Assembly: GCA_008360955.1 (NCBI GenBank)
Contig: LUCM01006187.1
Coordinates: 194,512 to 258,511 of the forward strand
Source: Fasciolopsis buskii
Taxonomy: Eukaryota; Platyhelminthes; Trematoda; Plagiorchiida; Fasciolidae
Direction: 5' to 3'
Length of the DNA: 64,000 bases
The notes beneath the pieces were generated by a model, which had not been told where the DNA came from, did not search any database, and saw nothing but the letters and a program-made list of their open reading frames with translations. Positions 1-12,564 of this stretch are shown here, piece after piece; the first letter of the stretch is position 1; each line of letters starts with the position of its first letter. The position numbers were made by a program, and so were the translations under genes.

Positions 1-3000
1 CTGTTTCACACAAGCTTAGTTAAACGATGTTTGAACCATCTGTTCGAAATGAGACGACAGCCACCTAACAATGAACTAGCTTCACGATAGCATAAATCAA
101 CCTGTAGCCTACTTGAAGGCTTCATTTGACCGTTTAAATAAAGGTATTCAACCCTTTTGTTACTCGGTATTAAAAACTATTGTGCATATTTAACCAGTTA
201 AGGCAAACTGGTGCCTACTCTATCACAATTGAACAATGCACAAATTTTTCCTCTCCAAATGCAGTTCACGATTTGTGGGCTGAATTAGCGATATAAAAAG
301 CCAAAAAGTAACTTTTGCAAACACGACGGCATGAAATAAACAGAAATGATCAAATAGAAGGTACGCCGCATCAGAAGGTTCCAACATCATTTTCCACTCT
401 GGTTTTTATTTAACTCCCATCCACCTGTCAGTGCGTTTATATCTGCTTCGAAATCCTCGATTTGTTTGTGCTGATGGAGATTTTTTCATTTTTCACGATG
501 TTCTCACTTGTTTTGTTCGAAAACCGTTTGCCCCATGCAGTTTAACGAAACGACAAACTGGGAAATTTGAAACGATCTGGAGGCTTACGTTGAAATCCTC
601 AGTTCTCGAATTCAGTGGGGTTAAAATACTCACGTTCAACAATCTATAGATCAGGCAATGTTAATTTTTATTTTTACATTCGATGTTTTAAACACGTCGT
701 ATCACTTTTCACATTGTTGGATTTCGTCATCAAAAACAAGTGTTTCCAGTTCTCCGTGGGTGTCCGATAGAACTAAACATTTTCAACTATTGCCGCCGAT
801 TTTTTCTAAAGCACTTCGCGAACCAAGTATGTTAAGACCACAGTTAATAAAACGCTAAGAAAAGTTCAGCGTGTGCAACTGTGTGATTTTTAACAGTTTA
901 TCATTTTGATAGCTTGCTAGTCTTACTGTTAATCTAACTCGGCTTTATTCAGTCATCAGCCAATTCGAGAGATTGGTAACCAAAATAATTTAATTCCTCT
1001 CTCTTAGTGCTCTTTTTTCATCTCTGATTTAACAAGTGAACTTGCTGTGTGAAGTACCTTGTCTCTTTTAACCGTTGTACAAGGGGAAATTGGATTTAAA
1101 TTTAGTAACAGCATTAGAGAATTTCTTATTTTAACTTTATCACAAGTTACTACGACCAAATCAGGTTTCGGATCTTTTACCAGGGAGTTTCAGACAAGAA
1201 GAGTTTGTATATATGAGGAGTTAGATAGCACAAAAAATTGCCGTTTTATCTTCTCTACAAGAATAACAAGGGATTTTGTAAAAATGTTTGGCAACTGCGC
1301 CCGAGAATATAGTAAACCGGATGAGAGTTTAAGAAATAATTGGAAATTCTGATTAGCATTAGTGTTAGTTTTAGTTATCGACTACGGGTTCCGACGGTTG
1401 CAGGGTTGAGATCAGTTACGCTAACCCAAATACTTATTCGTTGCTTACTTAAAGTATGCTTTGGAAAACAAAACGCAATTTATGATCTATCAGCGGCTGC
1501 TACTGCCTTAATCCGGCGGCGACTAGGCCTTGCATTATCAATGTTGTTTAAGTGGTTTAAACTTATCCAACCATTGAATACGAGTTTCAACAACTAATCC
1601 GACAAATTTGTCTGCCAAATCACAAAGCACAAAACCCGTTGTCAAACAGATTTAAGCTAAAGGTTAATCCTTAGTCTTCAATAATTGACTCATCATAGGT
1701 CGTTGGCCAAATCATCTCTCACGTGGATTATTGGCCCTTCGTTGTGCGCCATCTTACGCAGTAAAATCAAATGAAATCCACGAGTGCAAATTCGTCTGGA
1801 GTTTCGCTTCTATGCTTTTCAGTACAAAACGCAAAATCCTGATAAAATTTTTAACTACCATGTCTGGTAGCAAAGAGTTTCGTGGTTAGTTGCGTGCAGT
1901 CTAGATATTCAATATGCACTGCTTCTCTGTATCACCTTGGCTTCGTGTGAAGTTAGGGAATTGGCTAGCATACTAATGTGAAAGAATTGCGGAATGGGTT
2001 TACAAAACTCCTAACCATCATAAACTATTCCATAATGCATTTTTAGTGAGTTGCCCATCGAAGGTGACAAGTTCCTGCGGAAAACTTGTTTGATTTAGGT
2101 GTTTGTGAGGAAAACTCAACGGATTAATTAGTAGTTCTTATCCACGGAAATAACTTTCGAGTAATTCCAAGTCGCTAGAAGACTATCGCCTAGTTTACTA
2201 TTTACGAGGAGTCATCCTGCGGAAATTTTGACAACGGATCTATTTCCAGCCCTGCATACTCCGCTACACACAGACTTCAACCTATTGAACATTGGCTTGC
2301 CCCCTAATGCGTATAATCACTCTTATGTGGCTCAGAGTGTAGCTTAAATGAGAAAACCCCGTGATAGCCTAAGACTTGGGCGCATGGTTTTTTGGAGACG
2401 TCGCTTGTAATTTAAGAATTACGTTTAGGCCTACCGCCATAGTCAGTAGAACTTTGAATACGCAAGGCTTTAAATTTACAAAGCATTGCTGATATTAACT
2501 AATGACCATCTTTGTCACGTTCTTTTAGATACCGCGAAATGGGATCTGTTCAGCCTTGTTCTATGGCGTTAGAAGGAACAAGATAATCAACAGGCAGGAT
2601 GAATCTGGTGCATTAGTATTAGTATTAGTCCTGGAATTTGAATTCGGTGATTTTGTTGGGTAAACCACAAATAACGTTTTTTGCTGGTTTTGCTTGAAGC
2701 ACTTTATTTTCTATCACCGAAGTGCACATCTGCAAGAAGGTAGAGGAAGACATTACACAGCGTGAACGGTTTGCTTGAGCCGCATTGACGTAATGAAATA
2801 CTTCAGTGTTCGCTGCCACCCAAATAGCCGCCTTTATTACAAAGCACATCCTTCTGGTTGTAACGTTTCCCCATCGCTGATAGATACATGCTCTTAATTT
2901 CTCGGTCCGTTCAAACAATTTAAGTTTTACCTGTGATTTCATCATGTCTGCCGTACTCGAGGAGGTAGTTCTTTGTTTAATTAGACGACGTGTGGTGTGG

Positions 3001-5300
3001 TGAAAAAGCCAACTATGCAAATCCTAATTTCCCTTTGCTTTTGGAGCCCTCTAATGTGTGTAAATTTGCCTTCAGAACTGAACTGATCGTGCAATACTGT
3101 TGCACAAATAAGGATTTAGGTTGCCGTTCACAATTGCTGAAATAGAGACAAGAACTTGAACAAACTGTTTATTTGGCTACGTTCTGTGAAGATGCATGCA
3201 TACGTAAAGACAGTTCGGCAATCTGTGAAGTTACGTTTACGCTAGCACCCACGCATATAATTCCTTTGTCTTGATTAGTTGCATGTAAAGAGCAGAAATT
3301 AGAACAAACTGTAGTAAGAAAGAAAATATCAACCAGATGCAATGCTTTTACTCTGAAGGAACGACTGGAGTAGAAATTATGCAGACAGACTACTGACGGT
3401 GGCAGTGGGGGAATTTTTTGATTGACTGGCTTCAGGTCAATGTGTAGAACTGGTGACACCAAAATCGATTGATAAGAAAAGTGAGCAGTAGTAAAGACAG
3501 AAAAAGTAATGTGAAGGTTTTTCGTAAATGTTCGTTCGTGACCCAAAGTTAGTCACTGTGCCTTGTAGTAAATGGCTATATGACACAAAGCACAGAGTTG
3601 AATTAAAGGGCTCTACTACCAGTCCCCAAATAAATGGCCTAGCCTACAAAGGAGTGAGAAAATTTATGGGTCTGAGGATGCCCAGAATGCTTTCTACTAA
3701 TTACACCTTGTGCGCCCCTTCGGGTAAGAATAAACTCACTGAGTGCACTGTGCGCTCTTTTGCCACACATTCCGTTACGTGTAGTTCCGTGTTTTTTGAA
3801 TGACGGTTGTTTGTTTTGGAGTTATGGTACAATCACATCTGCTGGGCTTACTACCAAAGAGTAGCCAATTTTGTGGGAGCTTCAGTTCGTTCTCGCAGTT
3901 TGATTTGAACATGTCTATCACAAGAAGGCGGCACTACGACGATCCTGTGGAGAGGTGTTTGGGAAGCGTGATAATGTAAAGACATTTTTGAGGATTTACA
4001 GGCTCAGTTGCCATTTCAAGGCCTAGGGCACACACCCAGTCATGCAAACTGGAAATGCATAGGAAATCAATCTTTTAAGAATTCATAAATGTATTACTAC
4101 TTTTCTGAAGTTGCTTAGGATCGACGTTTGAGCGAAAAAACGAATCATTCCCCACTTTCTTAAATATATTTTTAATAGGGGATAACAGTTTGGCAGCTAC
4201 CTTGTCTATAAATGTCGAATAGGCATGAGTAAGTAAAGAACTAGTTTTGATTACTCCTGCCGGTTTTAGCCCAGGTCATACTGTAAGGTTCAAGAGAACA
4301 AAATTACCGTTTGGGCTGTCACCTTTCGGCTCCAGACAAATCAAAGTAGCCAATAAATAGGAGTAGTTAACTAAACTCTTTCGGGTTCAGTTAGTTTCTG
4401 TAGCTATGATTATCTATTTTCATTCAAAAGCATGGAACTATTGTCACAAAAGCAATTCATTGTCAGGAACATTGTGGGCAGTTTAAAACTAGCAATCGAG
4501 GCAGTTAGTCGACCGTGGAAGACTTCAAGTTGACGAGCTCCAAGTTCAAACGAAACGTTCTCGATCGATAAATTGTCGTTGGTGTTTCCAATCAAGCCTT
4601 AACTTTGAAGTTCATGACCTAGCAAAAGTATTTCAATTTAGGGGTTTAAATCAGATGTAAGTTCGAAGGAGGAGAAAATTCTAACCGCCAACAGAAATAA
4701 GATAAATATAAAGTCTAACTATTTCCTATTGTTTCGGATCCACACAGATAAGAATAAAACTTGACTACGAATGTCATCAAACAATATGCAAGTATGTATT
4801 TTCGTTTTCCAGCTGCCAGACTACTCTGTACTCGTTTGCAGGCGAGGCAGGTTACGAAACTACTGAGTTAAACAAGGATCTAGCAAAAGACCATTTAAAA
4901 TCATTTGCGACTTCACAAAATCGTGCAAAACCGTTAAATAAATTGTTTTTGCAATCTGGAAGAAAATGATGCCAACAACTCGTGCCACACAGTCTTTTTG
5001 CCGGTCAAATTGATGCCTGGGCATCTAAGCTGGTGGTTTTCACTTCCAAAAGACCCTTGCAAAGGCACGGCTGTTTGCCGTTTTGCAACCTTACTCGGGC
5101 AGCTTTCATAGTCGTGACTTCATGTCTTTGGTATGGACTACCCCTCGAAATTATTTCCAGTTTTATGAGATATCGAAAATATAAGCATTCATTCACTAAC
5201 AGTTCGGCCCCAAATAACCTGAGAAGTATTAATCCAAGAAACTAATATTGGTTAGATCCCATAGACATAAACAGGATGATTTTTACTCACAAATAAAGGT
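1..5300. other. no recognisable gene
   Basis: I see no protein family, RNA gene or assigned repeat here. Open frames up to about 130 codons exist (for example 2625-3020 and 3169-3546, both minus) but they show no domain, no splice-site support and no familiar composition, so I treat them as chance. Probably intergenic or ancient repeat-derived DNA. Confidence 0.5.
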
Positions 5301-5496
5301 GGGTTTTAATAGCGATTGATATAATTTTAATAACTCAGCTTTGTTGGTAGATGTAATGCGCCAACGTTTCGACTGCCGTGGGTAGCCATTCTCAAGGCAA
5401 GATTGTAAAACTTGCCCACGGCAGTCGAAACGTTGGCGCATTACATCTACCAACAAAGCTGTGTTATTAACATTATATCATTCACAATTAAAACCA
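5301..5496. repeat. long hairpin: two head-to-head copies of a repeat end
   Basis: The core arms 5337-5382 and 5415-5460 are perfect reverse complements over 46 bases with a 32-base loop. Outside them the pairing continues for about 35 more bases per side with about five mismatches. Each arm is a copy of the same repeat end, also present at 24970-25072. The loop forms because the right copy lacks about 14 bases (TTGAGAATGGCTAC) that the left copy keeps. The unit has a short stem followed by CGAAACGTTGG, a layout resembling hammerhead or Penelope-like element ends; that assignment is inference. Confidence 0.85.
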
Positions 5497-6285
5497 ATGC
5501 ATGGCGCATCGATTTTTCGATACACTCCCTACATCAGAGGTGGGTTTTCGTCCACACTTTACCACGCATGCTTCTTCATAGCATCCTGATAACGTGCAAG
5601 TATGCGTGGTTCTTTGATATTTCGTACATCGATCTTGCCTTTTTAATGAGCATATTAAAATTGACTGCCCAATAAGTGGAACGGAGTGTGAACCGTGTTA
5701 GCGTTTATTTACCTCTTCCTGACAAGGTCTATATCTGTTCATAAAACACCTGTTTTGAACTGGCCCGATCTTTGTGTTCTGTGTTAAATTTAAGGAATCG
5801 GACAGAACACGAGTTTATGGGTTAATATCGTCTTTTGTCAAATGTTGATTACCCCCGAGTAATCTTTTTCGGGAAATCTATACAAACAAGTTTTCTTGGG
5901 AAATCCGCCCTGCGAAAGGCTAGTCGGGGCAGTCGAAAAGTTGATAAGTTGCATATTCAACCAACGGAAAGATCCTTTGACACCGCGGATTTTAAACAAC
6001 GCTAGGGTTTTCCAACACTGCGAATTCATTTTGGTACTGATACACTTGGCTTTTCTTTTCTCTTGGTCACTTGCAATACCTGTGGGCAATCAACTCCACG
6101 GTGGTTTCATTCACCACGGCTTTGGAGTTCATTGTGCTGGAATATTCAAACAGATGAAGAACTGGGATAAATATGATCACCTACAAATTACCAGAAAACC
6201 TGAGTTGTTTAGAGGCGTTCGACTGGAGTTATCATGTCTCTTTTCGAAGCCATCAGGCACCACTTGATGTTGCTGAGAGTGACAT
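5497..6285. other. no recognisable gene
   Basis: Flank of the hairpin. Overlapping frames on both strands (5838-6089 minus, 5896-6267 plus) show no domain. Nothing else is assigned. Confidence 0.4.
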
Positions 6286-6460
6286 TTGCACAAACTGTAC
6301 CTAGTAATTCGGGCTGAGCAGCGCAGTGCTAACACACGCCTCCCATGCCGAGTACTCGGGTTTAACTCCTTGGAGTAACGATACACATGTACCACCATTG
6401 ACTCCTGATGAGACCGAAACATGGGTCTGGTGCTTCCTGTGTGCAAGACTGGCCGGATGA
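6286..6460 (+). mobile_element. tRNA-headed SINE carrying a hammerhead-like core
   Basis: The 5' part looks tRNA-derived: an A-box-like stretch near 6321-6340 (GCGCAGTGCTAACACACGCC) and a B-box-like GGGTTTAACTCC at 6358-6369. About 35 bases downstream comes a hammerhead-like core (6393-6432), then GGTCTGGTGCTTCC. A second, more decayed copy lies at 8020-8200 and shares the B box, the spacing and the GTCTGGTGCTTC block. This layout (pol III promoter then hammerhead) parallels the Sm-alpha SINE-like elements of schistosomes. Ends are approximate. Confidence 0.55.
6393..6432 (+). ncRNA. minimal hammerhead-ribozyme-like motif
   Basis: All invariant core positions of a type I hammerhead occur in order: CTGATGA at 6405-6411, GAAA at 6416-6419 and GTC at 6425-6427. 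Stem III would be two base pairs (A6419-T6426, C6420-G6425) with an ATGG loop. Stem II is reduced to GACC. CACCA (6393-6397) pairs perfectly with TGGTG (6428-6432) as outer stem I, but seven unpaired bases (6398-6404) separate it from the core. Motif presence is observed; self-cleavage is unproven and the bulge may mean an inactive relic. Confidence 0.4.
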
Positions 6461-7570
6461 CCTGGGGTTTATGCATCAAGATTGAAGTCCGAAGGGCATT
6501 TATTCAAGGAAAAAGAGATCAGAAAAGGTCTAAACTTGGCAGAAGTAGGCAATCATCGATTACTGGGAAAATTCTGTTTGTGTACATTGAGTGTTAAAGA
6601 TGTGGTGTTCTTGGGCCTAGTGCTTGGATTGTTTTCGGTGGACAGATGCAAAACCCACAAAAAGCAGCATATATGTTCTGTACTTGGAGGTGTTTGTTTT
6701 GGCACAAGTCGTCATTTCAAACAAAAAAATCACTCGTTAAATTATTTAACAAAAGAAGTAGCTGCAAAATTAAGCATAATTCAAGTTTGTTTACTCAGGC
6801 AGTGTAATATTTGCGTTCCATTTGTGACCAAAAGGTAGAAACACTGTGGGAACGAGTTGGAGTGCAGTTTGACCGGATGGACTCATTTCAGCTGCAACAA
6901 AACTTTTGATCGACTCTCACTGCCACTATTTTGCTTATCAAATAATAGAATTTATAGGTAGAGTTGAGGTCTGGAAACCCACGTCACGAGAACCTTTGGT
7001 TACGTTTGAGGTCACAGATGCGGAAAACGACCGGCCTACTCTGCCTTGTTTTTGTCCCGTGGCACAGATATCGTTTGATACCAAACGAAGTCGTTGGAAT
7101 TGAACCTATTTTATCAGGTCGAATAAGGGCAACGGGTAATTTTTGCTGGTTCCAGCATTTCATTGTTTCTCAAGACGTAATCGTAAATGCTAATTCCGCA
7201 TTGGTCAGTTCAATAGATCTCTCACAACCCACAGAGGTCACAGTTCATTGGACAGGAAAGATGAGGCAAATTGTGTCACATGATCTCGGATAAGCCGCTT
7301 TTGCTGTTAACAGGCATCTACCTGCTGATCTGTGTTATTTCAAGAGGGAAAAGTTGAACTTACTTCTGAAATCGAAAACGGATAAGGAAGAGTTTGGGAT
7401 AAAAACAGTCATCATGCTCATTTTAGTTAACGTTTATGATAAAATTCATTGATTAAGGGGCAAGCTGTAAGTAAATTCATTTCGACTGCCTAGAGCATTC
7501 TGTTCTCAGTTACATTTCGAGGACAACTATGCCGATGCTTGGACAGAGATAGATAGTTGAGTTTTATGAC

Positions 7571-7830
7571 GCGCTTCATGTATAAGTGTGGTGGAAAGGG
7601 CATAGCCCATTATCACTCCGACCCACTACAGGATAGGATGGGGGTGGGAGAAGCGGTAGCCTTGACTTTGAAATGTAGGATGGCGTAGAACCATGTTAGG
7701 TCCCAATAGGCTAATTGCGATAGCGGGCCGAGAGAGAGAGCAAGTTGCCGCCTACCACGGAAGTGACTGGCGGATCAGTGCTTCGAACTTGCGGAAATTA
7801 TCAAATAGAAGACGAGGTCATCGGTGAGGT
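7571..7830 (-). mobile_element. SINE family A copy
   Basis: Reverse complement of the family seen best at 32695-32965: on the minus strand a tRNA-like head with a TTCGAAG B-box core near 7783-7790, then the characteristic body, then a tail ending near CACACTTATACATG. The head is diverged, and the tail preserves the GTAGTGGGTC and TTCCACCAC landmarks. Boundaries are approximate. Confidence 0.55.
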
Positions 7831-8019
7831 AGAAGGGATTTTATCAATATATTTCTCACAGTTACTGGCAAGTAGTGTAGGAGATTTGTCCTTCCTGTGT
7901 TGGGAGGTGTCCAGTTGGGGCTAACGGGACATTGGCTGTCTAGCTCTTCAAAGCTAGCGGGCATTGCATGCTGTTACCTAGGGCGGTATTGGAGCGAACC
8001 GGGCTAGGGATTTCTAATT

Positions 8020-8200
8020 AACTTAGAAAGCAGTTGGTGAGTCAGCTGTAATGCACACACTTTCCGTTCCGTTCAAATCCTGGATGTGGTGCAGGGTATG
8101 AATCACTAGTACGCTTTAATAAAATCAAAACTCGAGTCTGGTGCTTCTCGGATGGAAGGCTGAACAGTTGGTCCGAGGTCTGTGCGTCGAAGATGGCAGG
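8020..8200 (+). mobile_element. second copy of the 6.3-kb tRNA-headed SINE
   Basis: Shares a B-box-like CGTTCAAATCC near 8072-8082 and GAGTCTGGTGCTTCTCGG downstream with the copy at 6286-6460. The hammerhead-like core has decayed: the CTGATGA position reads CTTTAATA, and GAAAC reads CAAAAC. Confidence 0.45.
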
Positions 8201-8504
8201 CAGTCGAGCACAATAAGATTCAACTGAGCACACCATAGTAACGCGCTCAGGTTAAGGCAACAAGCATACCTAGATAAAAACTAACTAGTATATTTATTCT
8301 TTCAAACATGAAACCTTATTGTTACCTGTGGCTCGGAAGACTAGTCAGGAACCTAGGTGGTTTTTGTTTTCCTTTATTCTGTTCGTTCATATGTAAACCA
8401 ATCACAAAAGTGCCATCCCGTTATGAAATAGATGTGTGTAAAAGTATTTATCATGTGCAGATCCTGGATCTTGTGGTCAAACAATCGTAATTTATAAGTT
8501 TTCA

Positions 8505-8765
8505 TGGAGTACTGATCGCTAAGGTGGAGTTTAGGTCGCAAACGTTTCATCACCAGTCGAGATTACATCGTCAGTGCACTTGCACTAAAGCATGAGCATA
8601 GTGGAAGAAGCATACCAAATAGCAACTGGGACTTAGTACAAAGAGGGGAGAAGAACCGGCAACCGTTGCCATGAAAGTTAAGATGACGTAGGACCACAGA
8701 AGATTTCAGTAGTTCAGGTGTTTTAGCGAGCCAGGCGACAGAGCCTATCGCCAAATTACCACGTT
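8505..8765 (-). mobile_element. SINE family A copy with GATGAAACGTT tail
   Basis: Read on the minus strand it has the family A body (TGGCGATAGGCTCTGTCGCC), the TTCCACTATGCTCATGC landmark and then a tail with GGTGATGAAACGTTTGCGAC. The same tail occurs without the body at 50155-50290. The tRNA-like head is not clear in this copy. Confidence 0.5.
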
Positions 8766-8849
8766 AGTCGGTGTTTCTCATTGTTGTGTACCTAACCGTG
8801 AGCCGGTGGGATACATGCAGTAATTTGTTAGAACGTGATTGTGCATGAA

Positions 8850-9275
8850 TACAGTACATGCGACATAACTAAAGTAGTATTTAGCGTCCCACAACAGTGC
8901 CATTCAGTATTTGAACGAAATGAGCTTTTGCACTTGAAAAGACCAGCCAATGATATGGTAAATAGCGTGAAACTCTGGACCAGTGGACTAACTCGTATGG
9001 GTGCAATTACACCACGGACCTGGGACCCATGAAATACCCCCAGTCGATTGTTGGAGACAATAGGTTATATGGTTAGACGCCGCTGTCAGTTGTGTTCTTG
9101 CATTCAAAACTTTTCCTTTTCTATAACGCTCTTCAGCTTATTACATTTTGAATAATCACCATTTCTACTTCTCCTTTTATCTTCTGAGTATATAGTGTAA
9201 TTGAATGCCAACCAAATACTGCACGCTGATGCCACCTTAATGGTTTTAAAACTGAGCTGAACTCACATTATCACA
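8850..9275 (+). pseudogene. RTE-like LINE, C-terminal end and 3' UTR, decayed
   Basis: The plus-strand translation has diverged matches to the C-terminal block of the trematode RTE-like LINE. An open stretch ends LTSGLTRMG...WDP around 9030, followed by a frame with LETIGYMV. It is then followed by the shared 3' UTR (CATTCAAAACTTTTCC, a pyrimidine-rich stretch, TTCTGAGTA). The same arrangement recurs at 12565, 16865 and 21855. No RT domain is retained, consistent with 5' truncation. It is not functional: the frames shift. Confidence 0.6.
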
Positions 9276-11685
9276 AGAAGAAGAAACAGAGACTTAACAT
9301 ATTTGGCGAAACAGGAAGCGTCCAAAACTGAGAAGAAAAATAAAACGAAGGAATGCGTCTAACTGTTCCTGGTAGGCTATTTTTCAATTTCAGTTAGCTT
9401 GTGGGAACAGACCCGTATTCTATTCGGTGCCACTCTTTCAGCATACAAACCCTGGCGGATGTTCCGATTTAGTAAACTCCATGTACGCGAAAGAAAGACA
9501 AAATGTGAATGATTACAAATTGATTCACCTCGTGCTCGATTTTAGAAACTAATCAGAGATCATACGATTGATCATGTTCATAATACTAATATCTACACGC
9601 CCGTGTGATTAGACCAGACTAAAGCAGAGCTGAGTGTCGTGTGATCGATTTCCGAACATAACATGAGTGAGAATCGAACAGTTCCAAACTAAAAACTATG
9701 CTAGTTTTGTTCCCATTTTGTTCGTTTTCTGAAGGACCTTAGAAAAACGCACCATATTCGTACTTCAGTTCAGACAAATTTTCTTTCCCATTGATTTATC
9801 TTCGATCGTTTGTTGTTCCGAAACGAATAGCAGTACTTTCCCCATCGCTTGTTGTTAGTCGCACGACACGCAGTTCTCTGAATGCTTGAAAGTGAATAAC
9901 CTACTTGGCTCCCGACTTGAAATTTTTTGTGTGGTTGAGAACAAATGGTATTTTACCTTTGGATTCCATTTCAGCGTGCTTTCCAAACGAAACCTGTTAT
10001 CGGTAAGCATGTATATTTATGTGCGTCTGGGTGTGTAGTAATAATACACATTGGAACAAAAAGTCTTTGCTTCCCGCAGTTTATTTTGGTTATTTTTAAT
10101 CTTTGAATGTAGGCAAAACACCGCATCTGATGGTGTTTCGTCTCAAAATATTTTCCGTGATCCATTTTCTCAGGCACAGACTAATCTTAGTCACTGGGCC
10201 GTAGGTATGCGTCCCATATCCCCTCCCCCCAATCACACTTTTCGCTATTCACTAGTCTGTGTAAAAAACACGTGCACAAACGTTGTACTTTAAAAGCATT
10301 TGCCTTTTATAACAAGATGCCCCGGATGCAACGGAGCAAAGAGTTGATCTCTCCCTCTCCCCCAATACAATTCTAACAAACCAAAAATCTGCGCTAGGAG
10401 GCAAATTATACGGCTAAGTATTTCATACAAAATCTTGGCATGCCAACACTAATCATCACGTAAAACGGACTAGCATGGATGGAATATCAAATGCGGAAAA
10501 CAATTATTGTGGTCATACGTTCATTATCTGGGAGAAATCCGGTAAGATGATGTCATGTGACAATCAGATGCATCTACACAACACCATCCCTCTGACTTTC
10601 ATCCAGCAGAGTCGGATTTGTTGCTTCATTGCTTGAATTTCTACCACATAGAACTCTACGCTACCCGATGCGATTGCAGTCCCCGCCCCGATAATGACAT
10701 GCAAATGGAACAGGCAGTGAATTAACTCAAGGATGATTAGCATCCCGATTCACCCTAATGGCCACAGGTGTTTGTGGGTATTTATCCATCTGTATGCTCA
10801 TGTGTGTAGGAATCCGTTCTCTATTATGCCTTTGAGTGATTCTGTGGCGGTTAGCTTATCATTGCCGTAACGAAAGTGGTTTTTGATGTAATATGACAAA
10901 AATTTTGCGAATATTATTCTTGTATTTTAAATGTGTACTTTTTGATACAATGTCCGTGAATAAGTGGTCACTTTACCTCGCACACAGTAAAATTTACGAA
11001 TGAACTGAACTGGTGAAATTAACATCGATAGGGGGTCAACGAGGAGCTGACCGAGCCTAAATCGTTTTAAATTATCACAAACAAAGGAGGTCTAGGCAAG
11101 CGTGAAAGTAGCTACATATCCCAGCTGGAATGATGGGTTGCCTTAGCACTGGGTGCAGCGTTGGTGATGCGGAAAAACGTTCATGCTATTTCTCGGACAA
11201 CTGTTGTCGTTGTTGTGGTTGTTTCTAGTGATGCCGTTGTTGTTGGTGCTCTTGGTTTCGCTCCTGTTGCATCCCCTTCTCATGGTTAATGTAGTTTACA
11301 TCATGTTTGTTGCTTCAAGATCTCCGGAAAACATTGGCAGTGCATCTGGAGACCACTAGTTTGTTCCACTGTTAGACTAAAGACCGGCAGTAAATGAAAC
11401 CACATTTTGCCCGGGCACGGTAGACCAGAATATTGCAACTAAAAGAGCAAACGTTGTGTATTCTTGAGGAAGTAATGCCAGATATTACTGTAACCTTTTT
11501 GTCGTCCAGTCTAGACTAGGAAGCATTGAACTCTTCTTTCGTTCTCTAAGGGCTTATAAGCAAAACCTTTTATCCTCTGGTTGCACACTATGACGAATTC
11601 TATTTTTAATTTTAGAAAAATTTCTTCTAAGTTGCCACCTGGAACTTCCGTGTTTTAAACTATTGAAAAAGTAGACTAAATCACT
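9276..11685. other. no recognisable gene
   Basis: Only short chance frames on either strand. There is a GTT-rich stretch at 11200-11250, listed separately. No splice-flanked coding block was recognised. Confidence 0.4.
11200..11250 (+). repeat. degenerate GTT trinucleotide repeat
   Basis: Visible TTGTTGTCGTTGTTGTGG-type sequence continuing to GTTGTTGTTGGTG. It is imperfect and does not sit in an extended open frame. Confidence 0.6.
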
Positions 11686-11698
11686 GTCATGAATTCAC

Positions 11699-11882
11699 AA
11701 AAGGCAGTTTTAAGTTCTTTTATTTTTTATTATTGAAATAATAATGTATACAATTTTCCAGGAAGGGGGCCGCGGCCAACACATGGCTGCCAAGTGGTGA
11801 AGTTGGCTGGCGGTGGGAGAACTCGAACCCGCGACCTTCACGTCCAAACGCCACGAACCTATCTGCTCGGCCACCACCGGCC
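11699..11882 (-). mobile_element. tRNA-derived SINE with target-site duplication
   Basis: The minus strand starts with a strong tRNA-like head (GTGGCCGAGCAGATAGG as A box region, GCGGGTTCGAGTTC as B box), then about 60 bases of body, then an A/T-rich tail containing AATAATAAAAAATAAAAG. It is flanked by GTCATGAATTCA (11686-11697) and GTCATGAATACA (11883-11894), a 12-bp target-site duplication with one mismatch. The acceptor ends pair 6 of 7, but T-arm and anticodon arm do not fold, so it is a SINE and not a tRNA gene. The good duplication suggests a fairly young insertion. Confidence 0.75.
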
Positions 11883-12324
11883 GTCATGAATACAAGTGAA
11901 TGTTTCCTGGTTCGCCGGAAATCTCACAAGTGACAGTCGAATTAGGAAGAGTTTAGCGTGATGGAATCCGTATGCTTAGGGGAGGATAACTAATGTTTCT
12001 CAAATTCGCTGTTAAACCACTCTTCTGTGTGGTCTTTGAGACTGGCCAATTTACCACAAGTGTGTAGGGAAACCGCATACGTAGGCCCGAATCCTGCTCG
12101 GGATTGACAAGTTTACCCGTCTCCATTTTATGGCATCTGTCACAAATGCAAGATCGCATTGTACAAGTGAATCTACCAAACTGCTAGTTCAGTCATGATC
12201 TGCTTCAGAAACAGTTTTCGCATCACACGTTTTTTCAATAGCACAAGGAAATGCACCTAAGGCAACAGACCAGTGAAGAATCAGGAAGCGAAAAAACTTT
12301 AGGGAATATTACTGGTCCTACTGG

Positions 12325-12395
12325 AGTAGCAACAAAATTTACTTTAGCAGCAACAAGAATGATGACAACGGCAGCAGGAGCAGAAGAGAAAACAG
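12325..12395 (+). repeat. degenerate AAC/AGC trinucleotide-rich stretch
   Basis: AGCAACAA, GCAGCAACAAG, GACAACGGCAGCAGGAGC pattern. Low-complexity, imperfect; no coding frame assigned. Confidence 0.5.
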
Positions 12396-12564
12396 CCCAA
12401 TTGGTTCAACTTATATAGAAATAGGAAATTTGTTTTGTTCATGAGTTTCCTTATCTTTGCTAGACTGTCGGATTTCTATTCAGATGATACGGTCGCTGCG
12501 CTTGAGGTTGTTATAATTTGCCTCGGTTGTTTTGCCACATTTCGATTGGTATTGCGAAATCAAT

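Noticed and set aside
2625..3546. Two adjacent minus-strand ORFs of 131 and 125 codons as a gene
   Set aside because: No domain, no convincing splice sites, composition like surrounding DNA; length is within chance for 64 kb.
11790..11884. Functional tRNA gene on the minus strand
   Set aside because: Acceptor and D arms nearly fold, but T arm and anticodon arm do not, and an A/T-rich tail with target-site duplication shows a SINE.
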